The notes beneath the pieces were generated by a model. It did no database searches, was not told the origin of the DNA, and was given only the letters and a program-made list of their open reading frames with translations. A DNA stretch of 19,184 bases from Methyloradius sp035460505 (GTDB lineage Bacteria > Pseudomonadota > Gammaproteobacteria > Burkholderiales > Methylophilaceae). Positions 1 through 7,671 of the stretch are shown one piece after another. The stretch is from positions 1 through 19,184 of the forward strand of contig DATHWP010000037.1 in NCBI GenBank assembly GCA_035460505.1, in the 5' to 3' direction. The first letter of the stretch is position 1; each line of letters opens with the position of its first letter. The translations under genes were made by a program, and so were the position numbers.

Positions 1-2
1 AC

Positions 3-731
3 CTGAGTGATGTGGCAGATATCAGCCAGGAAAATGGCCGTTCCAAAATACTACATTCAGGTGCCAAGCGTATTCAAACCGTCACCGCCAACATCGTTGA
101 TCGTGACATCCAGACCTTTACCGATGAGATGAAAGCGAGGATTAAAAAAGAGGTTCAACTCGCACCGGGTAACTACCTTGCTTTTACTGGTGCAGCTGAA
201 GCTGACGCACAATCCCGTGATGATTTGATTATCCACTCCATACTGGCAGGTGTCGGCATATTCCTCATGCTCTATATTGCCTTTGGCCGCTTGCGCAACC
301 TGCTACTGACCTTTGCCAACCTACCCTTTGCCCTTATTGGCGGCGTTCTTGCCGCCATGTTTACAGGCGGCTGGATTTCTCTAGGTTCATTAGTAGGCTT
401 TGTCACTCTATTCGGCATCACCCTTCGCAACTCCATTATGCTAGTTTCTCACTATCAACACTTGGTGGATGAAGAACACATGGTATGGGGGATCGAAACG
501 GCGATCAGAGGTGCATCTGAGCGCTTGCCTTCAATCTTGATGACTGCACTGGTAACAGCACTAGGCTTACTCCCTTTAGCCGCTGGTAGCGGTCAGCCCG
601 GACGTGAAATCGAAGGCCCGATGGCAACCATTATTGTGGGTGGTTTGATTACTTCGACGATTCTCAACTTGCTGATCTTGCCGACCATCATGCTGCACTT
701 CGGAAGGTTTGAGAAAAAACTCTTTAACTAA
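3..731 (+). CDS. RND efflux pump inner-membrane subunit, C-terminal part (partial)
   Basis: The reading frame is open through the left edge (the in-frame codons from base 3 read L-S-D-V-A-D-I), so this is the C-terminal end of a larger protein, not a short gene starting at the GTG at 12. The visible part has a periplasmic stretch resembling CzcA/CusA-type pumps (LSDVADISQENGRSKI, then TVTANIVDRDIQTF), followed by about five hydrophobic segments ending in TIMLHFG. The loop VTLFGITLRNSIMLVSHYQH matches the conserved transmembrane region of heavy-metal RND (HME) permeases. The family exports metal ions or other solutes across the inner and outer membranes together with an adaptor and an outer-membrane channel. 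The substrate cannot be told from this fragment. It is not obviously connected with the methylotrophy genes further right. Confidence 0.88.
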   Translation: MSDVADISQENGRSKILHSGAKRIQTVTANIVDRDIQTFTDEMKARIKKEVQLAPGNYLAFTGAAEADAQSRDDLIIHSILAGVGIFLMLYIAFGRLRNLLLTFANLPFALIGGVLAAMFTGGWISLGSLVGFVTLFGITLRNSIMLVSHYQHLVDEEHMVWGIETAIRGASERLPSILMTALVTALGLLPLAAGSGQPGREIEGPMATIIVGGLITSTILNLLILPTIMLHFGRFEKKLFN

Positions 732-753
732 AAAGCTTTTTAAACTAGGCTAA

Positions 754-789
754 TATGTCATACAACTCGATGCAGCAAGCTGTGACATA
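754..789 (+). repeat. Inverted repeat just before the diguanylate cyclase start
   Basis: TATGTCA (754-760) and TGACATA (783-789) form a perfect 7-bp inverted repeat with a 22-base loop, ending 5 bases before the ATG at 795. No clear Shine-Dalgarno sequence lies in front of that ATG. It could be an RNA hairpin affecting translation or an operator half-site pair. The function is unknown. Confidence 0.4.
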
Positions 790-794
790 ACCAA

Positions 795-2288
795 ATGGAA
801 TTTCTACCCAAAACGAATAAATCCAGACACCGACTTATGTTGGTGATTATTGGGCTATTTTTTTTGCTGGATATTTTCCTGCTGATCAACACTTTCATCA
901 TTTCAGATGAAGTCAAACAAGACGCCATTACCATCAACCTGTCAGGCCGACAGCGCATGCTTAGTCAGCGCATGATGAAATGCCTGCTGATGCTGGAACG
1001 ATTCAAAGGTCAGACACAACAAGCAAGTAATCTCGATGAGCTGCGCCTGACTTTTAATCAATTCAACAGCACACTTAGCGCATTCAGGTTAGGTGGTATC
1101 GTCGAAAACGCTGATGGCAAAATGACACATCTTTTTGCATTAAATGAACACGATACGATGCAACTGGTTGAAAGTGGTGAGAGTCGATGGCAGCCCTATC
1201 GAATCGCAGTCAGCTCATTACTTGATGCTGACCCTAATCTTAATCCAGCACATTTTGATACCTTGCTTAAACAGGCGGTTAATATAGGCATTGAGCGTAA
1301 TCAATCGATACTGAAGCTCATGAACAAGCTGACGGTTACTCTGGAAGAAAATGCCGTTCACAAAACTAACAAGTTACATTTAATTCAAAGCGTGATGATG
1401 GGTCTAGCCATTACCAGCTTCTGCATCATGTTGCTGCTGATGCGGCGTGAACTCAGGCACATCAACAAAAGTAAAAAAGCCCTGAACCAAGTCATCCACA
1501 AGATCAATGCGGGACTGCTTATTTATGACAAGCGCGGGATCGTGGTTGCGGCCAATGAGACTGCGGGAACTATTTTTGGATATGAAGTCTTTAATGAACT
1601 GATTGGCAAAGCACATCATCATTTAGTGTTTAAACGTGGGGACGAACTACTGGGACGACAAAAAAACGGTTCAGTATTTCCCGTTTCCTCACACTGCAGC
1701 GAGTTATCTGCAGACGATAAGGACATGACATTAGAAACCGTCGCTGATATATCACTGCAACAATCCGTTGAAGCGTCACTCAGCAAACTTGCCTATTACG
1801 ATGCATTGACCGGCCTACCTAACCGGCTGCTGTTCGATGACCGGTTATTCCAAGGCATACTTTCAGCCAATCGTCAGGATACCAAGCTGGCTTTACTGTT
1901 CGTAGATCTCAATCAGTTTAAGCCAGTGAATGATACCTATGGGCATCATGTAGGGGATATGCTGCTTAAAGAGATCGCCAATCGTTTACATCAGCAATTG
2001 CGGGGAGAAGACACTATTTCACGGCTAGGTGGGGACGAGTTTGTCGTGCTACTCAATTCGATTAGCTCCAAAGTAGACTGCGAAATGATTATTCACAAGC
2101 TACTACAAGCATTACGCGCGCCATTTGAGGCAGATGACAACATATTGCTATACCCAGATGCCAGCATAGGTGCATGCATATACCCGGACGACGGCGAGCA
2201 TGATTTAATGGTCAAAGCCGATCAAGCCATGTATATCGCCAAGCGCGATAGAGATAGACATTATGCTTTTTACTCAGAAGCTGGTTAA
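795..2288 (+). CDS. Membrane sensor diguanylate cyclase (PilJ-type N-terminus, PAS, GGDEF)
   Basis: A 497-residue membrane protein predicted to make cyclic di-GMP from two GTP. Transmembrane segment 1 is at about residues 14-36. It is followed by a PilJ/NarX-like helical sensor with the signature SGRQRMLSQRMMK at 50-62. Transmembrane segment 2 is at about 200-216, a PAS-like domain at about 230-325, and a GGDEF domain from about 334 to the end. The active-site GGDEF is intact at 412-416. A canonical product-inhibition I-site RxxD (R403-G-E-D406) lies exactly five residues upstream, so an active, feedback-controlled cyclase is expected. No EAL domain is present. The PilJ-type periplasmic domain is a known sensor module whose ligand varies. 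The last 4 bases overlap the end of the convergent carbinolamine dehydratase gene. The signal sensed is unknown. Confidence 0.93.
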   Translation: MEFLPKTNKSRHRLMLVIIGLFFLLDIFLLINTFIISDEVKQDAITINLSGRQRMLSQRMMKCLLMLERFKGQTQQASNLDELRLTFNQFNSTLSAFRLGGIVENADGKMTHLFALNEHDTMQLVESGESRWQPYRIAVSSLLDADPNLNPAHFDTLLKQAVNIGIERNQSILKLMNKLTVTLEENAVHKTNKLHLIQSVMMGLAITSFCIMLLLMRRELRHINKSKKALNQVIHKINAGLLIYDKRGIVVAANETAGTIFGYEVFNELIGKAHHHLVFKRGDELLGRQKNGSVFPVSSHCSELSADDKDMTLETVADISLQQSVEASLSKLAYYDALTGLPNRLLFDDRLFQGILSANRQDTKLALLFVDLNQFKPVNDTYGHHVGDMLLKEIANRLHQQLRGEDTISRLGGDEFVVLLNSISSKVDCEMIIHKLLQALRAPFEADDNILLYPDASIGACIYPDDGEHDLMVKADQAMYIAKRDRDRHYAFYSEAG

Positions 2289-2668
2289 GCGTCGTATTTA
2301 ATATATTTAAACCGAGCATCCTCATTCGGCGTGCCTTCTAGCGCACCACCTGCTTTACCCGGTTGCCACTGAATCACTTCTTCTATCTTCTTGGCCAGAG
2401 TCCAGTCTTTATCGGTAATGCCCTTGGCACTATGGGTGCAAAGTTTAACGATGACAAAGGCATAAGACACGGTGAGATCAGGGTGATGCCAAGCCGCTTC
2501 TGCTAGATGGCCTATGGTATTCACCACCATTAAAGTGCCCTTCCATCCGCTGGTTTTGTATTTTCGACGTATCCAGCCATCTTCAAAATACCAGTGTGGG
2601 AATTCAGCAGCAATCTTGGCGTTTATTTCTGCCTCAGTATAAGTACGTTCATTGCTTGACTCAGCCAT
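2285..2668 (-). CDS. Pterin-4a-carbinolamine dehydratase (PCD/DCoH family)
   Basis: A 127-residue protein carrying the family core WHHPDLTVSYAFVIVKLCTH. His61, His62 and His79 sit at the same positions as the catalytic histidines described for mammalian DCoH. Members dehydrate 4a-hydroxytetrahydropterins. The C-terminus extends about 25 residues beyond the usual short domain (ending FKYIKYDA). It is the last gene of a minus-strand cofactor operon (ATP-grasp, MfnF-like, pabB, MfnE-like, this gene), and the gap to the MfnE-like gene is 15 bases. A GGGAG Shine-Dalgarno lies 6 bases before the ATG. No phenylalanine hydroxylase, the usual partner, is visible. The setting suggests a role in H4MPT synthesis or repair instead. 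That role is inferred, while the family assignment is firm. Confidence 0.93.
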   Translation of the reverse strand: MAESSNERTYTEAEINAKIAAEFPHWYFEDGWIRRKYKTSGWKGTLMVVNTIGHLAEAAWHHPDLTVSYAFVIVKLCTHSAKGITDKDWTLAKKIEEVIQWQPGKAGGALEGTPNEDARFKYIKYDA

Positions 2669-2683
2669 ATTAGACTCCCAGCA

Positions 2684-3313
2684 TTAGTTCCAAGAACATC
2701 GAACAGGCAAGCCTGTTTCAACCAATATATCTTCCGAGATTTTCTCACTAAAGGCTGCGTAATCCTGGCGGCCAACGACCCAGGTACTAAAGTTTCTGCC
2801 AACAATATAATCGCCGAAATGGTCGTCTACATAGCCATCCTTGGTCAGGCGCTCAAGGGAAACCTGGTCTACGCCTTGTGGCCGCTCAGATTTAACGAGA
2901 ATCAAATGCTCTGCATTAAGCTTGCTGGCCAGCCAAGCGGCGAGGCTATCGGATGTCACTTGCCATGTGGTGGGAATGGTGTCGTCAGCACAGACCATTT
3001 TAGAGGGTAACCAAACAATCGCACGGTGTTGCCAGCCGCGCTCAGCGATTTCAAGCTCACTTTCAGCAGTCACTAGCTTGGGGTTCAAACCTGCCATCAA
3101 TACCCCAAATTGATCCATCGCCATCACTGCCATCTGGTGGGCTACTGCATCGCTACAGCCACTAATTACTTGTGATTCATGCACTGCATCTGCCAGTATT
3201 CCGCCACCAGGAACAATCACGACCTTACCATCACCATGTTGCGCAAACACTTCAAGCCACTGCTTTAACTCTGGCGAACCCAAGAGGCTGCCGCCTAATT
3301 TAACAATCCACAT
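2684..3313 (-). CDS. mfnE: Amino-acid-kinase-fold protein, probable MfnE-like furan phosphate kinase
   Basis: A 209-residue member of the amino acid kinase superfamily. It has the N-terminal phosphate-binding MWIVKLGGSLLGS (Lys5, Gly7-Gly8-Ser9) and a second glycine loop VIVPGGG at 32-38. Small stand-alone kinases of this type are found in methanogens and H4MPT-using methylotrophs. The archaeal homologue MfnE is reported to phosphorylate 5-(aminomethyl)-3-furanmethanol phosphate to the diphosphate during methanofuran synthesis. The operon context, with an MfnF-like gene two genes upstream, supports the same job for methylofuran in this bacterium. Translation probably starts at the ATG at 3313, preceded by AAAGG 6 bases away. 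An isopentenyl-phosphate or other small-molecule kinase is a less likely alternative. Confidence 0.8.
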   Translation of the reverse strand: MWIVKLGGSLLGSPELKQWLEVFAQHGDGKVVIVPGGGILADAVHESQVISGCSDAVAHQMAVMAMDQFGVLMAGLNPKLVTAESELEIAERGWQHRAIVWLPSKMVCADDTIPTTWQVTSDSLAAWLASKLNAEHLILVKSERPQGVDQVSLERLTKDGYVDDHFGDYIVGRNFSTWVVGRQDYAAFSEKISEDILVETGLPVRCSWN

Positions 3314-3380
3314 GCAAAGCCTTTCTGTATTGTTTTTGTAGTGTATTACGGGGCTGACTTTAGTGAAACAAATTGCTCAA

Positions 3381-4766
3381 TTAAATCACGCTGAAATGCT
3401 GCATCAACTCTAGCATAGACGAGGCTTTATCCAAGGTTTCACGGTACTCTTTTTGCATCTCAGAATCTGCAACAACTCCACCGCCCGCCCAAAAGCGAAT
3501 TTCGCCTTTGGAGTAGACTGCAGTGCGTATGGCGATGTTGGTATCCATATTGCCATCAAACCCAATATAGCCGATAGCCCCACAATAAATACCGCGCTTG
3601 TTTGGCTCAAGTTCTTCAATAATCTCTGCGGCACGCAGCTTAGGTGCGCCAGTGATCGAACCGCCTGGGAAACAGCCTTTTAGTAGGTCTATGGCGGTTT
3701 TATCTGGTGATAATTGCCCAGTCACGGTGCTGACTAAATGGTGCACATTAGCAAAGCTTTCCAGCGCAAACAGGCGGTCTGCTTTCACTGAGCCAATCAC
3801 GCAGGTTTTGCTGATGTCGTTGCGGAGCAGATCAACAATCATGAGGTTTTCTGCGCGGTCTTTGAGGCTGGCTTTCAAGTCATCCGAATTTTGCTTATCT
3901 TGAGTGCTGTCTGCTGATCGTGGCCGTGTACCCTTGATTGGCCGCGTTTCAACATGACTACCCTTCACCTGCAAAAAACGCTCTGGTGAGGCAGATAAAA
4001 TCTGTAGTTCGGGCAACTGCATATAAGCAAGGAATGGCGCAGGGCTGATTTTACGCAAGTGCTGATAGGCTATCCAAGCATCGCCTGTGGCTTGTGCACT
4101 GAAACGTTGAGCAAGGTTTACCTGATAGCAATCACCTTCGTGAATGTAGTGCTGAATACGATCAAATGCCTTCGCGTAAGCAGGTAAATCCATATTGGAT
4201 TTGACTGCAGAATTCACCTGAAAGCTTGAATTTTCTGATTCAGCAGGCAGGTTTTCTGCATCGAATAGCTTGCATAGCTCAGGCCATTGTTCTTGAGTAC
4301 CAGCATCAAACTCATGGCTTACTAGCCAGGCTTTTTGCTCTCTATGATCCACCACCACCACCCAATCATAAATACCGATCATCATCTGTGGAATATTTTC
4401 GCTATCCAGGGCGAGTTCAGGGATAGTTTCAATACTACGCACCAGATCATAAGCAAAATAGCCTATCGCTCCACCTTCAAAAGGCAACTCAGTGTTTTCG
4501 ATATGGAATGCGCTAAGTATATTTTTAAGAATGGTAAATGGGTCATCAGTAGAAACCCGCACACCCGTTTTATCTGTGAGTTCCGTACTACCATCTTTGC
4601 AGGTAATAGTGATGAATGGCTTAGCACTCATGATGTCGTAACGGCCATACTGGCTCTTTGGCTGCCCGCTGTCTAAATAAACGGCCCAGGGCATATGCAC
4701 AATGCGCGCAAACAAAGCAGCGCTGTCGCTGGTATAGGCTATTGGATGTTTCAATATTGTGCCCAT
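3381..4766 (-). CDS. pabB: Aminodeoxychorismate synthase component I (PabB)
   Basis: A 461-residue chorismate-binding enzyme that converts chorismate plus ammonia to 4-amino-4-deoxychorismate, the precursor of p-aminobenzoate. The C-terminal half carries the family signatures SPERFL, PIKGTRPR and FPGGSITGAPK, and ends with the AGGGVVADS region. The lysine in PIKGT (about residue 278) marks PabB; anthranilate synthase TrpE has PIAGT at this place. The start ATG overlaps the stop of the upstream MfnF-like gene as TAATG, suggesting translational coupling. No glutamine amidotransferase (PabA) or lyase (PabC) is in the window. Being inside the cofactor operon, it probably supplies p-aminobenzoate to MptG for methanopterin synthesis, beside or instead of folate synthesis. 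That link is inferred. Confidence 0.94.
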   Translation of the reverse strand: MGTILKHPIAYTSDSAALFARIVHMPWAVYLDSGQPKSQYGRYDIMSAKPFITITCKDGSTELTDKTGVRVSTDDPFTILKNILSAFHIENTELPFEGGAIGYFAYDLVRSIETIPELALDSENIPQMMIGIYDWVVVVDHREQKAWLVSHEFDAGTQEQWPELCKLFDAENLPAESENSSFQVNSAVKSNMDLPAYAKAFDRIQHYIHEGDCYQVNLAQRFSAQATGDAWIAYQHLRKISPAPFLAYMQLPELQILSASPERFLQVKGSHVETRPIKGTRPRSADSTQDKQNSDDLKASLKDRAENLMIVDLLRNDISKTCVIGSVKADRLFALESFANVHHLVSTVTGQLSPDKTAIDLLKGCFPGGSITGAPKLRAAEIIEELEPNKRGIYCGAIGYIGFDGNMDTNIAIRTAVYSKGEIRFWAGGGVVADSEMQKEYRETLDKASSMLELMQHFSVI

Positions 4767-5821
4767 TAATCAATGATACCTAAAACAGCCACTGCGTATG
4801 CTGGCAGGCAGACCGCTGCCCAACGCTGTTCATCAGGAGATTTTCCTTTAACCAAGCTACTGCTTTCTATATATGGTTGATCTAATTGCCTGGCCAATTC
4901 ACGCACCAGAAAGCTACCAGCACCTGCGCCTACGATAGGAGCTTTTCTAGAGATTAGATTTCGAGAGAGCGAGCGTAATACGGCACTTTTTAAGCTATCT
5001 ATTTGTGCTTGTTTAAACGCTAGCGCCAGGCTAACCCAGGCATCCATACTGGCATCACTCACATCTTGCCCAATCATACGTGCCAATCGGCGCGCGCTTT
5101 CGTGTGGAGTTTTGCCTGCGCCATCAGCGGTTTCTGCCATATCTTCGGCTTCATTCAAATCGCCTGTTAACCTATAAATATCCGCTGTGGTTGCGAAATG
5201 TTCTGCGGCTAACTTACGCCACTCGCCAGCAAACGGTATTTGCGCCGTGACTGCCATCAAGGGTGTACGAATCACGCCTGTATAAACCAGTTCTTCATAT
5301 TGCATACGCTCCGCATCGCTAAAGCCATGATGTTGAGAGGTGCCGTTTGCAAGCAAAATAATATCGGCTGTTGTGCTGCCAATATCAATAAAAATGCCCC
5401 CTACAACTTCTTTGGCAACAAAGCTGGCACTGGCATGCCAATTAGCTGACGCAATTAAATGCGTAGATGTTTTAACACTCGTCAGATCAACAAAGCCTTT
5501 TGGCCCAGCATAAAAACACACATTATCTGATAAACGCTGCTGCACGCATTCTGCAATCTTGACTACGCCTGCATGACGGTCAGGGAATATATCGGCAAGC
5601 TCCCCCGTCATGGTGATTGCATGGCTCGAAGGCTTTTGTTTTAACTGACTGAGGATGTGATCAATAGCAGCTTCAAGCTTATCAATGCCCCGCCAAAGCT
5701 GACAAGCGACCTGAATCACCTGTATTGCAACGCCATCGGCATCAATCAAAGCAGCTTTGAGGTGTGCCCCACCGACATCCCAACCCAGAATGGTTTTCGG
5801 TGTAGCTGATGAATTAGACAT
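4766..5821 (-). CDS. mfnF: H4MPT-linked C1 transfer pathway protein, MfnF-like (hydantoinase/ASKHA fold)
   Basis: A 351-residue protein of the hydantoinase-like family found only in methanogens and H4MPT-using methylotrophs. It has an actin/Hsp70-like ATPase start (ILGWDVGGAHLKAALIDADG, residues 11-30) and a second phosphate motif IFIDIGSTTADIILL near residues 142-156. The archaeal relative MfnF is reported to couple the furan diphosphate with glutamyl-tyramine to form the methanofuran core, so a methylofuran role is likely. The ATG at 5821 is chosen because the conserved domain begins right after it. The in-frame extension back to 5965 is unlike the family and lies within the upstream gene. 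The start overlaps the stop of the ATP-grasp gene by 8 bases, and the stop overlaps pabB as TAATG. The exact substrate in bacteria is inferred. Confidence 0.85.
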   Translation of the reverse strand: MSNSSATPKTILGWDVGGAHLKAALIDADGVAIQVIQVACQLWRGIDKLEAAIDHILSQLKQKPSSHAITMTGELADIFPDRHAGVVKIAECVQQRLSDNVCFYAGPKGFVDLTSVKTSTHLIASANWHASASFVAKEVVGGIFIDIGSTTADIILLANGTSQHHGFSDAERMQYEELVYTGVIRTPLMAVTAQIPFAGEWRKLAAEHFATTADIYRLTGDLNEAEDMAETADGAGKTPHESARRLARMIGQDVSDASMDAWVSLALAFKQAQIDSLKSAVLRSLSRNLISRKAPIVGAGAGSFLVRELARQLDQPYIESSSLVKGKSPDEQRWAAVCLPAYAVAVLGIID

Positions 5822-6872
5822 GAAGAGAAATATCCACAATATTGCGCGAGATAGCGGGCAATGAAAAAGGCTGCGTAAAAGATTGATTATAGTCCAAGTC
5901 TGCGCCGAACAATTGGAGTATAAGTGCTGCAGGATTGGTGCCTGTAGCTTCGCGCAGACCAACATAAGATGTGGTTAAACGTGGGTTGATTTCAAGTACG
6001 TATATCGCAGGATCTTTGGTATCTTTACCACTCATAGTTACAATCAAGTCTATACCGACATAACCAGCCAAGGTCGGTAGTGCAGCAGCCACTTGTTGCG
6101 CAATGGCATCAAACGCCTGCCAATACTTCGCCATGCCATTTATGGTGCTGCCAGCATAACTAAAAGGAGCTGCATCGTCTTTTGTATCCAGATCAATTTT
6201 TTGGCTGTTGCAGCTTAACAGCCATGCCTTGCCATCGTTGCAAAGCATGGAAATACTGGCCGCAGTACCTGTCTGATAGGGTTGTACGATATGGCTATGA
6301 GTTCTTTTTCCAGTTTCTATCCAGTCGATGAGCTTGAGGCCATCTTTAAAATAGGCGCTATCTTCACACCCTGCCCCATCATCAAGCTTTGCCACCCAGC
6401 CATCACACTGACTTAGTGGCTGATCTTTAAATTCTGAAAATTTATAGGTGGGAATGGTGGGAATATTTGCAGCGGTAAATGCTTGGTAAGTAGCATATTT
6501 TCTGGCCGCTACTTTAATGGAATCCAAACCACATCCTAGTAGTTTTTTGTGCTGCTGTTCAACCATTTCAGTGAGTTTGGTCAATATGCCATTGGTTTCT
6601 GGAGCGATAATCCAGACTGCATCTGACTCGACAATGCAGTCATACCAAGTCTGCCAAACATCATCTGTCTGAGATATAGCCATAGCCTTGTAAGCCTTAC
6701 TTGGTATGGCAAGTCGAGCATCATACGTAGTCAGCACTTGAACATGAGCAATTTCCCCTAAATCTCCAAGCAATGCATCACGCATCAATTCACCTTCGAG
6801 GGCTAACGATGCAGGCAGCGCCTCGCGGTATAATCCACCGCCAGTGATAAATTCACATACAAAGATTTTCAA
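5814..6872 (-). CDS. ATP-grasp ligase of the H4MPT/methylofuran gene island
   Basis: A 352-residue ATP-grasp protein opening with KIFVCEFITGGGL and carrying the metal/ATP-binding EINPRLTTSYVGL motif near the C-terminus (about residues 300-315). ATP-grasp enzymes join a carboxylate to an amine through an acyl phosphate. Homologues recur in methylotroph H4MPT gene islands without a settled reaction. The start is a TTG at 6872, preceded by AAGG 7 bases away; an ATG at 6890 in the same frame is an alternative giving MSKVCV before it. It is the first gene of the minus-strand cofactor operon and lies only 26 bases from the divergent HisA-like gene. It may ligate glutamate or another amino acid in carrier synthesis, but the substrate cannot be read from the sequence. 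Confidence 0.82.
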   Translation of the reverse strand: MKIFVCEFITGGGLYREALPASLALEGELMRDALLGDLGEIAHVQVLTTYDARLAIPSKAYKAMAISQTDDVWQTWYDCIVESDAVWIIAPETNGILTKLTEMVEQQHKKLLGCGLDSIKVAARKYATYQAFTAANIPTIPTYKFSEFKDQPLSQCDGWVAKLDDGAGCEDSAYFKDGLKLIDWIETGKRTHSHIVQPYQTGTAASISMLCNDGKAWLLSCNSQKIDLDTKDDAAPFSYAGSTINGMAKYWQAFDAIAQQVAAALPTLAGYVGIDLIVTMSGKDTKDPAIYVLEINPRLTTSYVGLREATGTNPAALILQLFGADLDYNQSFTQPFSLPAISRNIVDISLHV

Positions 6873-6898
6873 ACACAGACCTTACTCATGGAGTTCAA

Positions 6899-7621
6899 TT
6901 GAAGATTATCCCTGTCATTGACTTACTTGATGGCCAAGTCGTGCATGCAAAACTTGGGGATAGGCAAAACTATCAACCGATCATCTCGACATTATGCGAC
7001 TCAAGCGAGCCGCTAGATGTTGTACATGCACTAATGAGATTATACCGATTTGATCGCCTATATATCGCTGACTTGAATGCCATACAAAAGCGCGACAACC
7101 ATCTTCAGGTCATCACAGAAATTCAACGTCATTACCCGAAGTTGGAAATCTGGTTAGACGCTGGATTGGGTGGGCCTGAAGATATACTTGGATGGGCTAA
7201 TTTGGATATCAGGTTGGTCGTAGGCAGTGAAAGCTTGATAGATATAGCGGATTACCACGCCATTATGAAACATGATGAGACCAAAGAAATAGTTTTATCC
7301 CTAGACTTCAAGCGAGACGGCTATCACGGCCCGCAAGCGTTTTTGCATGAACCTTCGTTGTGGCCAAAAGACGTCATCATTATGAGCTTGCCTAAAGTCG
7401 GCAGCGGTTTGGGGCCAGACATTAAGAAGCTCAGCGAGTTTGCTATCAAGAATCCTCAGCATCACTTCTATGCTGCAGGAGGTGTGCGTCATGAAGAAGA
7501 TTTGTTAGAGCTCAACAAACTCGGCATCCAAGGCGCTCTTGTTGCGAGCGCAATTCACTCTGGCTTACTCAATCAAAAGATAATTAATGAGACCAGCAGC
7601 CTAAACCCTTCGCACAAATAA
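6899..7621 (+). CDS. HisA/HisF-related TIM-barrel protein of the H4MPT island
   Basis: A 240-residue (beta/alpha)8 barrel resembling HisA. The first strand reads KIIPVIDLLDGQVVHAK, with Asp8 in the place of the HisA catalytic aspartate. The mid-barrel strand LSLDFKRDG (Asp136) matches the second catalytic aspartate. The phosphate loops near AAGGVRHEEDL and GALVASAIHSG are also kept. The start is TTG at 6899 with GGAG 6 bases upstream. No histidine genes lie nearby. HisA/HisF-related proteins of this kind are known from methanogens and H4MPT-using methylotrophs with no firmly assigned reaction. Retention of both aspartates suggests an Amadori-type isomerisation of an aminated ribose phosphate. 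It is transcribed away from the ATP-grasp operon and converges on fae. Confidence 0.85.
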   Translation: MKIIPVIDLLDGQVVHAKLGDRQNYQPIISTLCDSSEPLDVVHALMRLYRFDRLYIADLNAIQKRDNHLQVITEIQRHYPKLEIWLDAGLGGPEDILGWANLDIRLVVGSESLIDIADYHAIMKHDETKEIVLSLDFKRDGYHGPQAFLHEPSLWPKDVIIMSLPKVGSGLGPDIKKLSEFAIKNPQHHFYAAGGVRHEEDLLELNKLGIQGALVASAIHSGLLNQKIINETSSLNPSHK

Positions 7622-7648
7622 ATAACGCCTCTAAAAGAGGCGTTATTT
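7620..7648. terminator. Bidirectional terminator between the HisA-like gene and fae
   Basis: AATAACGCCTCT (7621-7632) pairs perfectly with AGAGGCGTTATT (7636-7647) around a 3-base loop, flanked by A-rich and T-rich sequence on both sides. It lies directly after the HisA-like stop and serves fae on the other strand. A second small inverted repeat, CAGTTT/AAACTG, lies between it and the fae stop. Confidence 0.88.
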
Positions 7649-7671
7649 ATTAAACTCAGTTTAAAACTGAA

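Noticed and set aside
731..745. AAAAAGCTTTTT palindrome as a terminator of the efflux pump gene
   Set aside because: It is a short A/T palindrome with no loop and only a GC pair at the centre, too weak to call.
3381..4766. Anthranilate synthase TrpE instead of PabB
   Set aside because: The PIKGT lysine is diagnostic for PabB; TrpE has alanine at this position.
5822..5965. Longer start for the MfnF-like gene
   Set aside because: The extra 48 residues lie within the upstream ATP-grasp gene and do not resemble the family; the conserved domain begins just after the ATG at 5821.
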